A DNA stretch of 64,000 nt from Castor canadensis (Eukaryota; Chordata; Mammalia; Rodentia; Castoridae), in contig NC_133390.1 of the NCBI RefSeq assembly GCF_047511655.1, positions 93,193,583 through 93,257,582 on the forward strand, written 5' to 3'. Below, one piece after another: positions 23,311 to 36,379 of this stretch. Both the position numbers and the translations under genes were made by a program. Below the pieces are notes generated by a model. That model did not search any database. It was not told the origin of the DNA and saw only the letters and a list, made by a program, of their open reading frames with translations. Numbering within the stretch: the stretch's first letter is position 1; every line of letters begins with the position of its first letter.

Positions 23311-24435
23311 TTAAAACTACAGCAAAAACTTAATGTGCACTTTTGTATGTACAATGTTATTCTTTCTGAGATGAAAATATACATATTTTTAAATTATGTA
23401 TTTTAATCTATAACTCTAATGAACCATAACAAATATCTCAATATATTTAAGAAATAGTCACATGTGTTGCCTGCCTGGCATAATAACCACAATATAGTTT
23501 GCAATTTTAAAACTATGATAAAATAAAATTCATCCATTTTTGCAAATGTATTTTAGGTTAATTAAAAATAATATACTACTGGCCCACATGAAATAGCATA
23601 ATAGAGACTGTCTATCCCACTACTGTCAATTAAAAACACATGAAAAATTACTGAAAGTAGCTACTCAAGAAGTCTAAAAGGTTAACCATAATAAAGCAAA
23701 TTAAGAATTGAAGACAAAACTTGAAGAACAACTCAAAAGGTTAGCATTTTCGACTTTTATTTCCTGGCTTTAATCTCATTGTGACTCCAGTGCAGAAATA
23801 TACAGGGAGCCAGGGAAGCAAAATTTTAAGAAAAATCTTATCGTTCCAGCAAAAATATTATCAATCACCTGGCTTAGATCCTTTAGCTTGGAAGGAATCA
23901 TGGGGAGGCAAGGAGAAGCTCTTCCAGCGCTGGAAATCCTGGGCCTTTGAGAACCCAATGTTTAGGGGCTGTACTGGGAGACTCAGAAGCTTACAGCTCC
24001 AAACCCTGAGAGCTAAGGGCCTACTGCTCCAGGCTGAAGAACCAGAGATTTATGGCAGCAAGCATCTGTGGATGCCATGTAACTTTTTTAAAGCATCCAT
24101 GACGTATTCAAAGCAGCCAGTGCTGACATGAGGACAGTCTAGTTCGCTGCTTGGCTGGGACCTTTGATCAAGAAAGCTGAGACCTCAGGGAAGAGTCTAA
24201 CACATTCAATTAGGGAGTATAATCCTCCTGTCCTCTACATCTTAACCTACTTAAAAGAAAAATAAATACTAAAGGGGATATTTATCTTTAACAGTGCTTT
24301 AAAAGTTCTTAAGAGTTCTTTAACAATGCTTAACTCTTTCCCCAGTGTCCCAGGAAGAGGAGAGTCCCTGTTATCTGTCTCAAAAAAAAAAAAAAAGAGA
24401 CAAGTCCCCCCGACCTGAGCTGAGCAGGTGTATTG
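23311..24435. other. Unassigned sequence with an A-rich tract
   Basis: The left part is AT-rich. The part from about 23,780 to 24,130 is less AT-rich and has a 116-codon frame with no recognisable domain. A 14-15 base A run lies near 24,382-24,396 and may mark the end of an old retroposon. No gene is supported. Confidence 0.5.
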
Positions 24436-24439
24436 CATA

Positions 24440-24810
24440 CTTACTTGTGATCTCCCCAAATTTGTGTTGAAGCCTTAACTCCCAATGTGACTGTGTTTGG
24501 AGATAAGGCCTTAGAGGAGGTAATTAAGATTAAATGGGGTCATAAGTGTGGGCCTTAATCTTATAGGGGTGGTGTTCTTAGTTCTAGGGGAAGAAACCCT
24601 AGATCTTTCTGTCTCTCTTTACATGCACAGAGAGGAGGTAGTGAAAAGGCAACCTCAAGCAAGCAAGAAATGGAGCCCTTACTAGAAATCAGTCTTACTG
24701 AAATCTTGATCTTGAATTTCCAGGCTCCAGAACTATGAGAAAATAAATATGTTATTTAAATCACTCACTCTGTGATGTTTTATTATGGTAGCCCTAGCAG
24801 ACTAATACAA
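24440..24810 (+). repeat. MaLR (MLT1-like) LTR
   Basis: The sequence contains 'caaatttgtgttgaagcctt', 'ggagataaggcctta', and a 3' part 'ctccagaactatgagaaaat' followed by 'tattatggtagccctagcag'. These are standard landmarks of MLT1-type LTRs in the sense orientation. It is moderately diverged. Confidence 0.85.
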
Positions 24811-25299
24811 AGTAGAATTTCTGTTTATGTGGTTTTTAAATTTTTCATATTCTCTCTCCTGTCCCTGTCAAGGGTAGCCCTATTATGCAGTTACACTGCA
24901 GTAATGTCCAGGCATGCTCTGAAAACCCTGAATAGCATCTTTCTGACAAGAAGAATAAACAACTGGGGACTCTGCTCTGTGTGTGAAGCCGTCATTGGGT
25001 TTCCCCTTACTTTTCTGTTGCTACTTGTTGAGATGTGGCACTGTGTTGAAATGCATGCAGGTTGCTCAATTTCTGAGAGCAGCATGTCTTTATTGGCACA
25101 GAACCAGGAGAAGCAGCCTGTTGGAGTCAGAGTGTAGATAAAGGGAGTATTTTAATTTAGTGGATGAACCAACATATCTTGGACTATTCCTGACCTGTGC
25201 ACATAGGAGTGAGATCAGTAACTGCTTTGACATTAGAACCACTGTCTAAGGTGAGCTAGAAATCTCATTCTATTCTTGATCAGTGGAGATTGCAAGCTA

Positions 25300-26960
25300 A
25301 AACAAGATACTATACTCTGAAAGATTTTAAGAGAATCCAAACACTACATGACATATTAAAAATATCTGAGACAGTATCCAAAATTAATCCATATATAAAT
25401 TATGAGGAGAATTCTTAATGGAAAAATCACCAAAAGATGGGCCAGATGTTGAAATTATCAGACAGAAGTTTTAAGGCATCTATTATTTTTATGACTATGC
25501 CTCATGAAGTAAAATAAACCCCCTTCAAATGAAAGGGAAAGTACAAATTTTATATAAAGAAATACAAACTATTTAAAAAGAACAAAATAGAAATTGGAAA
25601 TGTAATAAATATTTGCAATACTGGATTCTTTTGAAGTTACAATATATTTCATCATAAAATTAAAGAAGGCCTAAATAAATGAAGATTACATCATGTTCAT
25701 TGTTTGGAAAATTCAAAATTGTTAAGATGTTAACTCTCCCAAAAGTGAAAATGTAAATGAGCGAGAACTGCCAAAACAGTTTTTTTAAAAGATAAAATTT
25801 GGAGGATTTGAACTAACAGATTTTTAAAAAATCTTGAAAGCTGCTGTAATTGACAATGTGATATTGTCAAAAGGTTAGATACTCAGGTCACAGAAGAGAA
25901 TTATCAATCTCAATACAGATTCATATGTCTGCTGCTAGAAAAGCAATGTACCTATATTGAAACGTAGTTTGAACCTTACCTTATGACATAAAAGAAAATT
26001 AACTTCAAATGCAACATTGACATAACTATAAAAGCACAAAACAGTATTTCTGGAAGATATCATAGAAAAAAGTATTTGAAACCTTGTGATAGGTGAATAT
26101 TTTTCTAAATACACACAAAACACAAATTTACACATACAATGCGTAAAGGATTTTATCAAACTAGTACATTTGCCCTTTGTCTTTGTTAACAAAACAGAAA
26201 AACAACCAAACAATAGGAAAAAAATTCAGTACAAATATCTATTAAATACTTGCATCCTGACTATACAACTCAATATTTACACAAATAACCAAAGCAGGAA
26301 GTAGACACATTAAAGACTCATTACAGAAAGTATATGGCTGGTAAATATGTCCTTGGAAAGATGCACTGACCATTAGTTATGAGGAAAATACAATGTAAAC
26401 CATGATGTTTGCCCACATACCCACTAAAAATTGCTAAGCTTTTAAAAAATTGATAAGACCACGTGTTGATCAATATGTGTGACAAATGGAATTCTTATGT
26501 ATACTAGTGGGAATGAGAAATTTGTGTAATCACTTTGCTAAAGTTATTGATTAGAATATAAAATTAAACACACACCTGTCGTACAATCCAGTCATTCCCC
26601 TTGTAGATAGTTCCCAAAGAGAAACAAACAAAATATGTCAACACAAAGACATACATAGATATTTATAATAATTTTATTTGTAATAGCCTCAAAAAGCCAG
26701 AAACAATCAAAACATTCATCAAAATGTGAATAGATTAAAAAAGTAGTATACCCCCTGAATAGAAAACTTGTCAGAAATAAAAAGAATGAACTATTGATAT
26801 GTGCAATTATATGTATGAACATCAAAACCATGTTGAGTGATATAAGATGACAGAGAAAAAAGCTTACATGATATATGATTGTATTATTTATAAAACTATA
26901 GAAACAAGTTAAATTTTCCCAATTAAATTGATAATTAATCTGATTCTGGTTTTTTTTGAC
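25300..26960 (+). repeat. Old L1 fragments
   Basis: The block at 25,370-25,510 resembles an ancient L1 segment ('atgttgaaattatcagacag'). The part from about 26,540 to 26,870 has L1 ORF2-end phrases ('gtacaatccagtcattcccc', 'taatagcctcaaaaagccag'). It is strongly decayed, and its continuity is not certain. Confidence 0.6.
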
Positions 26961-27288
26961 ATCTATACATACAAAAATATTGAGACACTAATAAAAAGGA
27001 ATATTGAGGACTTTACTTCATATCAAAGTATATTAAATACTTATAGATATTAAAATAATACAATAGTTATCTATGAAAAGGCAAATATACCAGTAGAATT
27101 AAATAAAGTCTGGAAGTAGTTCCAACTTATGAAAATCAATGAATTATGAAGATAACAATATAAAATAATGTAAGAAATAATATTTAATAAATTGTTTTAG
27201 GGAACAGTTGAAGAAAAAGATTAAAACTATACGTTGAAAAGGAAATAGAGTTATATCTTTGCCTCTTGGATTATATGAAATGAATTCT

Positions 27289-27357
27289 AAATAATATGTT
27301 ATATATATTTATATAACATATATATTTATATAATATATAATATATAACATATTATTT
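27289..27357. repeat. AT-rich palindrome
   Basis: Two perfect 18-bp inverted arms (27,289-27,306 and 27,340-27,357) flank a 33-base AT-only loop. It could form a hairpin or cruciform. It is likely a simple-sequence product. Confidence 0.85.
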
Positions 27358-27359
27358 AA

Positions 27360-30085
27360 TGTAAGTAAATTACATTAAAAAATTTTAAATTAAAACAATT
27401 TTACAGCTACTGAGCCTAAGACAGCATTTCAACAATGATATCAAACCTCAATACAAAAGAAAACTTTGATATTGTAATAATAGAGAAATTGATATTTTTA
27501 TGATAAAAGAATATTAAATAACAAATGACAAAACCATAAAGTATTTCACAATATTTCATGAACTATATGTGGAACATACAAATAGTACCAAAAATCAATT
27601 ATAAAAGATAAAAAGAAACAGATAAATAAAAACTTTTTAAGAAGCAGAGTTACTTGTATATTAAAACAAAATGTATATTTTTCTATTTTGTCCAGAAATA
27701 ATCCATAAAATCAGCTATGTCTAAAGGTATATTATCAGTAAGAGTATATAAGCAAAAGTTGAGACATTTTTGAAAAACAAAAATAATGTGCTCTTATTTT
27801 TGAGTTAGGAAATAATTTTTTCCATAAATCCACATTTTTCTATCAGAAAATTCCAGTACAAAATCACCTGAATCTAAAGCAGACTCCTAATGTAAGAAGT
27901 ATGAGTACATTAATCATACATTTTAAGATGGAGACACTCATTTTTTTCTCATACTGTAATTCTTTAAGTCATTTTCTGGTATTTTCATGTTAACCAAGTA
28001 TGTTCAAGTTTAAAGGGAGGATTCTTCATAACCATAAAAACAAAAAACCATGCTCTGGCACGCTTTCAGACACACTTTGGATTAGGCTGAAGATCTTATT
28101 CATGCCAAATGCAGCTCTTTTGTAACTGTTGAGGACAAATAGCAAAAGAACTGAGGTTGATTTACTAAAAAAAGATTTCTTCATTACAAGAAAATGGAGA
28201 AGGAGGTTATAATTCAGTGTACCAATACAGATTTTCAGTAATTCAATTAATAATATAGGATTGGAAGTTGAGTTTTACGTAACAATATGTACTTAGACAC
28301 TGAAATTTTAAAAGAACCTGGACCATGAGAGTCAACAACCTTTGCATAGTGTAATCAGTGTTTTCCTTTCAGTTAAACAATGCAGCAATCACAGTAGATT
28401 AATATTATTAATTTAATTCAATTCTGATATCAGATTTTACATTTATTTTGTAATTTTGCATTGCATCCATAATTTTTAAATCTATATGAGTATGAGCAAA
28501 TAATTAGTTTTAGATTTATATGTATCTAGGTTCTTAATCGAATTGCTGAGAACACACAGTAAGACTACCTAACAGCCACTTTTCTCATAGAGTTAATAAT
28601 AGAGGAAATATAACCCATTTAATTTAGCTTAGATGTCAGAGGATCAGATCAAACATTTTGGAATGCTTTTGTTAAATGTATCTTATGTATAATATAATTT
28701 TTTGTAACATTTTAACATAGAAACTTTCTGTTGACTTTAAAAGTCTTGGAAAAGATACTTCCTAGACCATATTTTATTAAGTAATAATATACAATGCATG
28801 ATTATAGGAAACTTTATTTTTATCTATGATATTTACCCTTAAATGAGACACTCACAGTTATGTTTCTGTTATTTCATACAGTGCTACATTTTTAAAATGG
28901 ATTATGAGATAAAATTATTAATAAAAATAAAGATTTTTATCTTAATATTTCAGAGCAAAATGTGAAATCATAAACACTTTTTCTAAACTTCAATCTCCTT
29001 TACGTTAAACATTCTCTTGCTATCTTAGGTACTTTCTTTGCTTCACTCATTTGGCTTTTTTAAAGAAGAGTTTTCATATGAACAATCTCTAATAGACCTA
29101 CCAGATATACAGCATCTTGTTAAAAATTCATGCTGGCCGGAATACAAGAAGGTCAGAAAATGCCTTTGAATTTATGCCATGGTCTTTTCGATAATTCATT
29201 CAGGTTTTAAAAGGGAAATTCCTCATTAAGTAAAGGATCTATTGCTTATTAATTTATATGGTTAAGCAAGGGACTCCACTAATTCATTTATTAAATATCA
29301 AAGACCATGTTCTCACCCCTTGTCCTTGCTTATTGATTAATTGCCTTCAGCCAATACAGTTGAAAGCAGAAAGAGAAATTTAGTAACCCAAGTAAGTTTC
29401 TGATCTCATTTTTTAGCATAATGAAAGATGGCACTTCCTTACATTACTGTGCAAAAGCCCAAGTGATACAATTTTAAATGGGTTTTCTTACGTAAGTGTG
29501 GATTTTGAAGTAGCTGAGAAATGGGATGCAATTGCTTAGATAAAAGGGGGAAGTGAAGCACAGTGGAGGAAATGAATGTAATGGAAGCAGTAATGGCTGT
29601 GGAAGCCAGGCTTAATTCTCCAGATTCAACACCTTCATTATGGTTGGAAAGAATGCATTATTACGCATAGCTAAGAGCATGTGACCTGGAAATTACACAT
29701 GTTTGGAGGACAAGGGGTGAGGCAGAGGGGAAGAGTTTTTTTGGTCAAATCAGGATGAGAAATATTGGATGAAATGTTTTTTAAAAAACCCAAATTTGAT
29801 GGAGATACCTAATGGAGATAAGAAATAGAGATAAAAAATTTACAAATATGTATTTTCTTCCTATCTGGATGGTAAATTACACACATATTTGTTCTTTTTT
29901 CCTATTTGTTTACTTTTCTAGGTTTATCAGTGATTTTAACTACAAGCAAGAGAAAGTATTAAACAGATGAGGAATATAATTGAAGTATACCTTGTAGCTC
30001 ACATAATTGACAAGAATGATGGACAATAAGACTTTGAAAATAAAGAAGCCAGTAGCTGAGTAACAAGAACTTATCAAAAATTCTG
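27360..30085. other. Repeat-poor AT-rich block, no gene found
   Basis: I recognise no SINE, L1 or LTR over about 2.7 kb. This contrasts with the rest of the window. No coding frame of note is present. The part around 29,280-29,500 contains several homeodomain-like ATTA/TAAT cores and one CCAAT. It may hold conserved non-coding elements. Confidence 0.5.
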
Positions 30086-30088
30086 AGA

Positions 30089-30247
30089 AGAGGCCGGGCG
30101 CTGGGGGTTCACTCCTGTAATCCTAACTACTCAGGAGGCAGGGATCAGGAGGACTGTGGTTTGAAGCCAGCCTGGGCAAATAGTTTGCCAGACCCTGGGC
30201 TGGTAGAGCAGTTTAAGGTGTAGGCTGAGTTCAAACCCCAACACCTG
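30089..30247 (+). repeat. Composite SINE
   Basis: The left half begins 'ggccgggcgctgggggttca', a clear 7SL/B1-like start. The right half is a shortened tRNA-like part ending 'gagttcaaaccccaacacc'. A poor tail follows. Confidence 0.85.
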
Positions 30248-30726
30248 GATCACTCAGGTTAAGATTCAAACCCTAGGAGACAGAGTTCAATTGGCTACTT
30301 GGAGCTAAATATTCACACCTTTTACATGTAAAGGGTTTCTTTTGTTTTCAGTTCCAAAGGACTGCACAGAATAAGGAGATATAACTAAGGAAAAAAACCA
30401 AGGTGCTGTTTTCCAAAGAAAGGGATATCTGCATAGCCATCACAATAATGAACTCATTGCAATACAAGATTCCCAGGAATAATTTGATATATGCTGAATC
30501 CTAGGTTATTTATTTGACATTGTAACTGAGAAATCTCACTTGTTTGTATTTTTTAAGAGCATAAATGTGACAAGTAATGTGTTGAGCTATTTATTGCCTG
30601 TGGCAAGTGTTACCTTAGGAGCATACCCTGAGTGATCAGGCTACATTGTCAGTAGAGGAAAATCCTAATGTGAATTGATGTAATTTGTCCCAAAGGTCTC
30701 AACTAAACACATTAAACCTTTTGGAT

Positions 30727-31025
30727 ACTGTATTAGTCACACTTTCTCATCTCCATGACCAATATACCTGAGAGAACAACTTAATGAGGAAAGATACATT
30801 TTGACTCATGGTTTCAGAGGTGTCAGGCCATCGTGGTAGGGGGGTCTTGGTGGAGTAGCAGTACCCCAGCCCAGCATTTCACACCATGGGGGTCAAGAAG
30901 CAGAGAGACTGGGGGAACTGTGGCTCAGTTATAACTTTCAAAGGAATGCCCCTAGTGACCTACTTTACCCACTTGTACCCTACCTCCTAAAGTTTCCAGA
31001 ACTTCCCAAAATAGTACATTTTTTC
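30727..31025 (-). repeat. Interspersed repeat, probably LTR-type
   Basis: The stretch starts 'tactgtattagtcacacttt', continues through 'gactcatggtttcagaggtg', and ends 'acctcctaaagtttccag'. This is a recurrent interspersed pattern in rodent DNA, laid out like an LTR in reverse orientation. I cannot name the family with certainty. Confidence 0.45.
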
Positions 31026-32780
31026 TTATTCACCTTCTTTAACATAATATGTAATCCATTCATTTTTATTGAAATTTCTGTTATGTGTTGAATACGAAAT
31101 GTTCCACAACCCCCCAGACATACAGACTAATGATTTATCACTTATTTCAGTAATAAATAATTCACATCTGAGACATACAAATAATTTTATATAAATGTTA
31201 CTATTCTGTTTAGGGTATTTGTAGAACTATAGTCTTCACTGACAGAAACTTTTGCTAAATGATTACATATTAAAGTAAGAAAAACACACCTCATCTAATT
31301 GAGAATAAAATTTGTTATTGCTTTTGGCATATATTTTTGTTCATCTGATTTATTAACCTTTAAAAGCATGCAAAATTAAATATGTGCAACTTATACCTCA
31401 GTAAAGATTATGCTTAATTCATTTTATAATCACATCTCAGGCATTTTATGAGAGGTAGATGACTAAATGTCTGATGTGGGATATAGATCTTTCACTTATT
31501 CAATTTGATTATGCTCAGGAGGTCCTGAGCCATAGAAGGGACATTTATTAACTGCTTGGTTTTCTAGGGTAATATGTGCACATAGTCATCTACAATTTCA
31601 AGAATTTTTTAAGGTAAATGCTAAAGTTTCTTTTTCACAGCATGTCTGTAGATTTCAAAAATAAATGGAAGTCATTAAGAAGTTATTTTCAATGATCTTG
31701 CATTTCATTCATTCAAAGAAAGAAGAACTTGTTTAAGGCCATAATTTCTAAAGCTAGTTTTATGACACACTAATATATCCCAAAATTTTATTCCCACAGT
31801 TATCAAGCATAGATAGCTATGCTATAAAATGTACTTTTTCCAAGTCTGAATCGTTTATGATTCGAAAATTGATGCTATGTATTGCATTCTTATTATAAGT
31901 AAGAAACACACTTCTGCCTTCTTCAGAATCACTTTGACCATTTGAAATAGAATATAGTAGGAAAATGGCAATAAATATGTGTATTGTCATATGTAACTAT
32001 TGCTCAAAAAAATCCAACTTTCTATGTTGGAAGATTTTAAAAGTCTACTTGTAATTTCATTTCTGATATACTCTTAAACAAACTTCTTTCCCCTGTGAAT
32101 TTTGTGTTAAATAAATGTTAAAACTGTACAGAAGTTAATAGGAAATTTGATCAGATGTTCAGCAATGCTGCAAGCACCCGAACTGCACTATTCTCAGAGG
32201 AAGTAGGTGTCTCTTTGTCGAAACCCCTTCCAGATTTAAGGAATCCCCTAACTTTAGGTACAGGGCATTGCACATGAATAACCTCAGGCATACTTGGAGT
32301 TAAATTTAAGTCTAGAAATAATTTTTTCTGGTTTAGCTCACCACGCTCCCACAAAAAATCTATTAAAAGTCTCATTTGGAATGAGAACCCTTCAAATGTT
32401 TAATGATGACAGTTATGGACACTGTCCATAACTCACATGTATTTATTTTGCAAAAAAACAATGAATCATTGAACCATTTAAAGCACTTTGAAATCCTTTT
32501 TCATCCTATTCATTCCTCTTTGCATAAACTCTTATTTAACATGACCTTAAAAAATTGACTTCGAGAATAGAATTCTAAGAGCAGTATAATCCAGCAGAAG
32601 GAAGAGTATTACTTATACTACATGGTGACTATTCTTCTAATGCAGATAAATTTATCTTAGAGAGGACTGTTCTGTCTTGTTTTCATAGCCACAATATACC
32701 ACTGATTCCTAGTGAACATTCAAACTCCTAAATTCTTAAATCTTTTTACATATATCTAAGCAACAAAATCTTTATCCTGC
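31026..32780. other. Unassigned AT-rich sequence
   Basis: No gene, SINE or LTR is recognised. The 74-codon minus frame at 32,151-32,375 has no domain I know. Confidence 0.5.
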
Positions 32781-32784
32781 ACTG

Positions 32785-32884
32785 TACTTACTAGGTAGTA
32801 GCCCAGGCTGACCAGGAGGATTCCTGCCTCTGCCTATTCAAGTACTGAGGTTACAGGTACATACCACCACACCTGGCTGTCATG
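32785..32884 (-). repeat. B1/7SL-like SINE fragment
   Basis: In reverse orientation the segment reads as the start of the composite SINE ('agccaggtgtggtggtatgt'). The tRNA-like half is absent. Confidence 0.75.
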
Positions 32885-33099
32885 TACTTTTATAGTCAAT
32901 TTTCAAAATCAAAATTCAACAGTTTTCACCTCTATTAAATATTATCATTAGCATTCGAGCATAAAGTCATTTTGTCATATCATGTGTTGTATGTTGTTTC
33001 TCATATCATGTCATAATTTTTACAAGTCAGCCTCCCAGTCACATCATTGATAAAGGTTCTTCCACTTCAAAATAGGAAGCAAAGGTGTAAGGCACATCT

Positions 33100-33100
<1 letters not shown>

Positions 33101-33144
<44 letters not shown>
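33101..33144. repeat. (CA)n microsatellite
   Basis: A pure alternating CA run of about 44 bases. It is a good candidate for length polymorphism. Confidence 0.95.
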
Positions 33145-33146
<2 letters not shown>

Positions 33147-34344
33147 CTAGATATACTTTGAAAATTAGCTTAACCAAACTATTTTTCTTATTGTGTAGCA
33201 CTCATTTTTTCAATGCATTGCTGAAATTCAGCATATATGTTATTTTGCCTTGATTATTAGTCAACAAATTGTATCAGAAAATAAAATGAAGTAGGATGGG
33301 TCTTAGTATTAAATAAGTTATTTTCTAAGTGCCCCCAAATCACATATTAAATATTTCTTTCAGTTCTTTCTGTGTATTGTTTTGCAGAAGCTTAGAGATG
33401 GAAGTCATCTGGGAGTTTTGAAAATACAATGTCCAGGCTTGATTCAGATCAATGTAATCCAGTCTGCTCCGAGGGCTTGAGCATCAGCAGACTTGGAAAA
33501 TTTCCCAGGTTACTCTGGTCATTTCTCCAGTATGTTTTCTCAAAAGCACAATACCTCTGGTGATTTGAGATAACTTTAGATAACCATCTAATTACTTAAT
33601 TTGGTAGACTGGTTTAAATGATTAGTGATTAATTAAATAATATTGAATCATTCCTTTTTCAATTATAAAATTACATTTCATCAATAAAGATTCTAATTTC
33701 ATATTAGTATTTATTTAACCCTTTTAAAATAACAACTGATAAAGTCCCTATTTTAAAAAATGAAAAATAAATGTTCTTCGAATTTTCACAGCAGGAGTAT
33801 CTAAATAGAGTTTTAAAACATGTTTTTATATCCATAATACTCATAATATTTCTATTATTTGTAAGCTATATCTGATTTTCACATACAAAAGAAATCCAAC
33901 ATTATTGTGAAGAATGACTTCCATGTTTGCTAATTAGTATTCAGAGGCCTATTTTAAGAAAACTTAAAGAAAACAAAACAGAAAAATATTCTGACGTTTC
34001 TAGAAGAGGGTTTAATAGGTAGATCCATTTTTTAAACAATTAAATTAAGATTGAAATTACATAATTCTACTTTTCCTCTCTTTAATTTTTTCCAAATTGT
34101 AAGCTTGTGTTTTCTTGTATTTATGCCCATCACTTTTGGTCTGGGTAGATTATGAAAGATCTTTTAAGGTTTTTTAAAGTATTTATTTAAAAAATTTACT
34201 GTATTTTTGAATTTAGTGTATTATAGGTCTATGTCCCTTTTTTGAAAAGGATCTTTTTATTACATTACTATTGTGTATTTTTTTCTTTGCTTTTCAATTT
34301 CAGTTTGTTTTTTTTTTTTCATGGAATTTAAAAAACGAAGTTTC
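33145..34344. other. Unassigned AT-rich sequence
   Basis: No gene is recognised. A segment near 33,400-33,465 weakly resembles a MER5-type DNA transposon but is too decayed to call. Confidence 0.45.
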
Positions 34345-34447
34345 AGTTCTTTGGGTTTTTTTTTGTTTTGCAGTACTCAGGTTTGAATTCAGGGCCTCAT
34401 GTTTGGTGAGCAGGTACTCTACCACTTGAGCCACTTTGCCAGTCCAA
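34345..34447 (-). repeat. tRNA-like SINE half
   Basis: In reverse orientation it begins with a tRNA-like 'gactggcaaagtggctcaag' A-box region, then a B-box-like 'ctgaattcaaacctgag', then an A-rich tail (seen as T on the plus strand). It is the monomer form of the right half of the composite SINE. Confidence 0.85.
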
Positions 34448-34574
34448 GTTTCAGTTCTTATATCTTATTTTGAAGATTAACCTCTCCAGTATCCTTAATT
34501 TAAAGTGGAAGAAAATGAGTCAAACAAATGAATAGTGATATATAAAAGTTGTTATTTGCCCTGTGATTACTATT

Positions 34575-34775
34575 GTAAACATTTTATTAAGTACATTAAT
34601 TTTATTATTGCATCAAGTACCCACAAAAACTTTATGAGGTATATACTGTTTTCATTCTTATTTTATAGGGAAACATATACACAATGAAGCTTATGAAAAG
34701 AATTTGCACAGGTCTTCAGCTAGTAGTTGTCAGATCTAGGATATGAAATCTACTCTGTTACTCTGCAGCTCTTGC
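34575..34775 (+). repeat. MIR SINE, sense
   Basis: The order matches MIR: 'acaaaaactttatgaggtat', 'ttattttatagggaaacata', a decayed 'ggtcttcagctagtagttgt', then 'gatctaggatatgaaatcta'. It is heavily diverged but continuous. Confidence 0.7.
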
Positions 34776-35034
34776 TCACACCTCAGAAAATGACTTCACC
34801 TCAATGCTTTAAAAGGATGTGGCAGAAATGGCATTGAATACTAGGCCTGCTGAATCAAGTCGCTTTCCAAACACAACAGGGAGTTTTTCATGCAGTCATG
34901 AATTTTCATTGAAATATACCTCTTTCTTCTCATTATAATATTTTGTGGTTTATTTATTTATATTTTATTATGTCACATATTCATGGAGTTCTGTTAAGTA
35001 TAGCAGGGCTTTCAACTTTACTTTATTGAGATTT

Positions 35035-35213
35035 TGTTCCACAACTTTTTTTGTAGAACCAGTACTGTGCATTGCAAGATGTTCAGCAGCATCCCTGGCC
35101 TCTATCTACCACAAGCCAGTAGCATCTTGAGGTCATGACAATAAAAAATGTATTCAGACATTGCCAAATGTCTCCTGGGGGAAAATTGCCTACAGATGTG
35201 GGCCACTGCTATG
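35035..35213 (-). repeat. MER20-like hAT DNA-transposon relic
   Basis: The plus strand holds 'tgcattgcaagatgttcagc', 'agcatccctggcctctat' and 'cagacattgccaaatgtctc', then 'gggccactgct'. These are the reverse of a MER20-type element. It is non-autonomous with no coding part. Confidence 0.8.
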
Positions 35214-35883
35214 GAGATCTGGATCACAAAATCATGCTTTCTCCCCTCTCCCTAAAGTTGGATTCTAGCTTCCAAATCCTTATAATACCAACCACATTTT
35301 GATCTGTGCCAATTATAGACATTTAGAAGACAGAAGAAACTTTTCAAAAATTCTATTATCACTTACAATACCTCTTTCTTAATTTTCCCACATGAGATAG
35401 TATTAGATATGCATAAAAGATCTAGTTTCTTTCTAAAATATTTGAAAGAGAAAATTATTATCAAGGCAAGATAATTTGAGAAATTTATCCTGTATTGAGC
35501 TTCCTAACTGGAATTCCTAGGTAAATCACAGGACTAAGACATCATGCAGCTTTGCTGATTTTATATCTAATCTTCAATAGGAAATCATTGTGGTTGATAA
35601 ATTACATGTACCTCATTTTCAAAACAAAATATCTTTGTTATCTTTTTCCCTAACCAAGGGCCTTCCCTTTAATTGAATTTACAAATAATTATATATAATC
35701 TTCGTATAAAACTTTATTCTTCTCTTTTTATTAGGATTGTTATTCCTAATCATGGTAAAAAAAATTCATATAGTAATTTAGATGCATGCTCCATTTTATA
35801 TTGGCTGTCTTCATGTTGAGATTTTGTACTAATCTTATTTTCCTTAATCTCAGCATTGTTATAGAGAAATGTAAAGACATTAA

Positions 35884-35983
35884 GTTGGATATGGATGTAT
35901 GGCTCGAGTGGTACATTACTTGCCTAAGAAGTCTGAAGTCTTGAGTTCAAGTACCCAAGTACTGCCAAAAAAAAAAAAAAGAC
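35884..35983 (+). repeat. tRNA-like SINE half
   Basis: An A-box-like 'atggctcgagtggtacatta' and a B-box-like 'tgagttcaagtaccca' precede a 14-15 base A tail. The long tail suggests a fairly young copy. Confidence 0.8.
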
Positions 35984-36198
35984 ATTAAATTACATTCTGA
36001 ATAAGCCTACTGGTTTTTCCTTGAAAATAGAGGATATCAATGTCATTGGTTCACCTTTCTACATTTTTATTTGATACCTGCCATATTGTTTATTATTGCT
36101 CTTTTCTCATGAGATCCACTATTCTGTTGATATTTAAGAATCATTTTGATTATGTCAGTAATATCCTAGAAAATACATTCTCTTTGGACCCATGTGTT

Positions 36199-36364
36199 TT
36201 TGTTTCTGCTGGGTAGCGAGGGGGTGGGGGGAGAGGGAGGGGGCAGAGTGGGTGGTAAGGGAGGGGGTGGGGGCAGGGGGGAGAAATGACCCAAGCCTTG
36301 TATGCACATATGAATAATAAAACAATAAAAAAATAAAGAAAGAAAAGAAAAAAAATAAACTGCT
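36199..36364 (+). mobile_element. Short L1 3'-end insertion with TSD
   Basis: A 13-bp repeat GGACCCATGTGTT flanks the insert (36,186-36,198 and 36,365-36,377). The insert holds a G-rich tract (36,219-36,284) and the fixed 3' end 'gcacatatgaataataaaac', ending in an A-rich tail. The same 3' end appears in reverse at the right edge of the window. It is a heavily 5'-truncated L1. Confidence 0.88.
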
Positions 36365-36379
36365 GGACCCATGTGTTAT

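Noticed and set aside
23781-24131. 116-codon plus-strand frame as a gene
   Set aside because: No known domain, no splice or promoter context, and it lies among repeats.
24772-25137. 121-codon plus-strand frame as a gene
   Set aside because: It begins inside an MLT1-like LTR and shows no domain or conserved pattern.
33101-33144. CRISPR-like or other array
   Set aside because: It is a plain CA microsatellite; no repeat-spacer structure occurs anywhere in the window.
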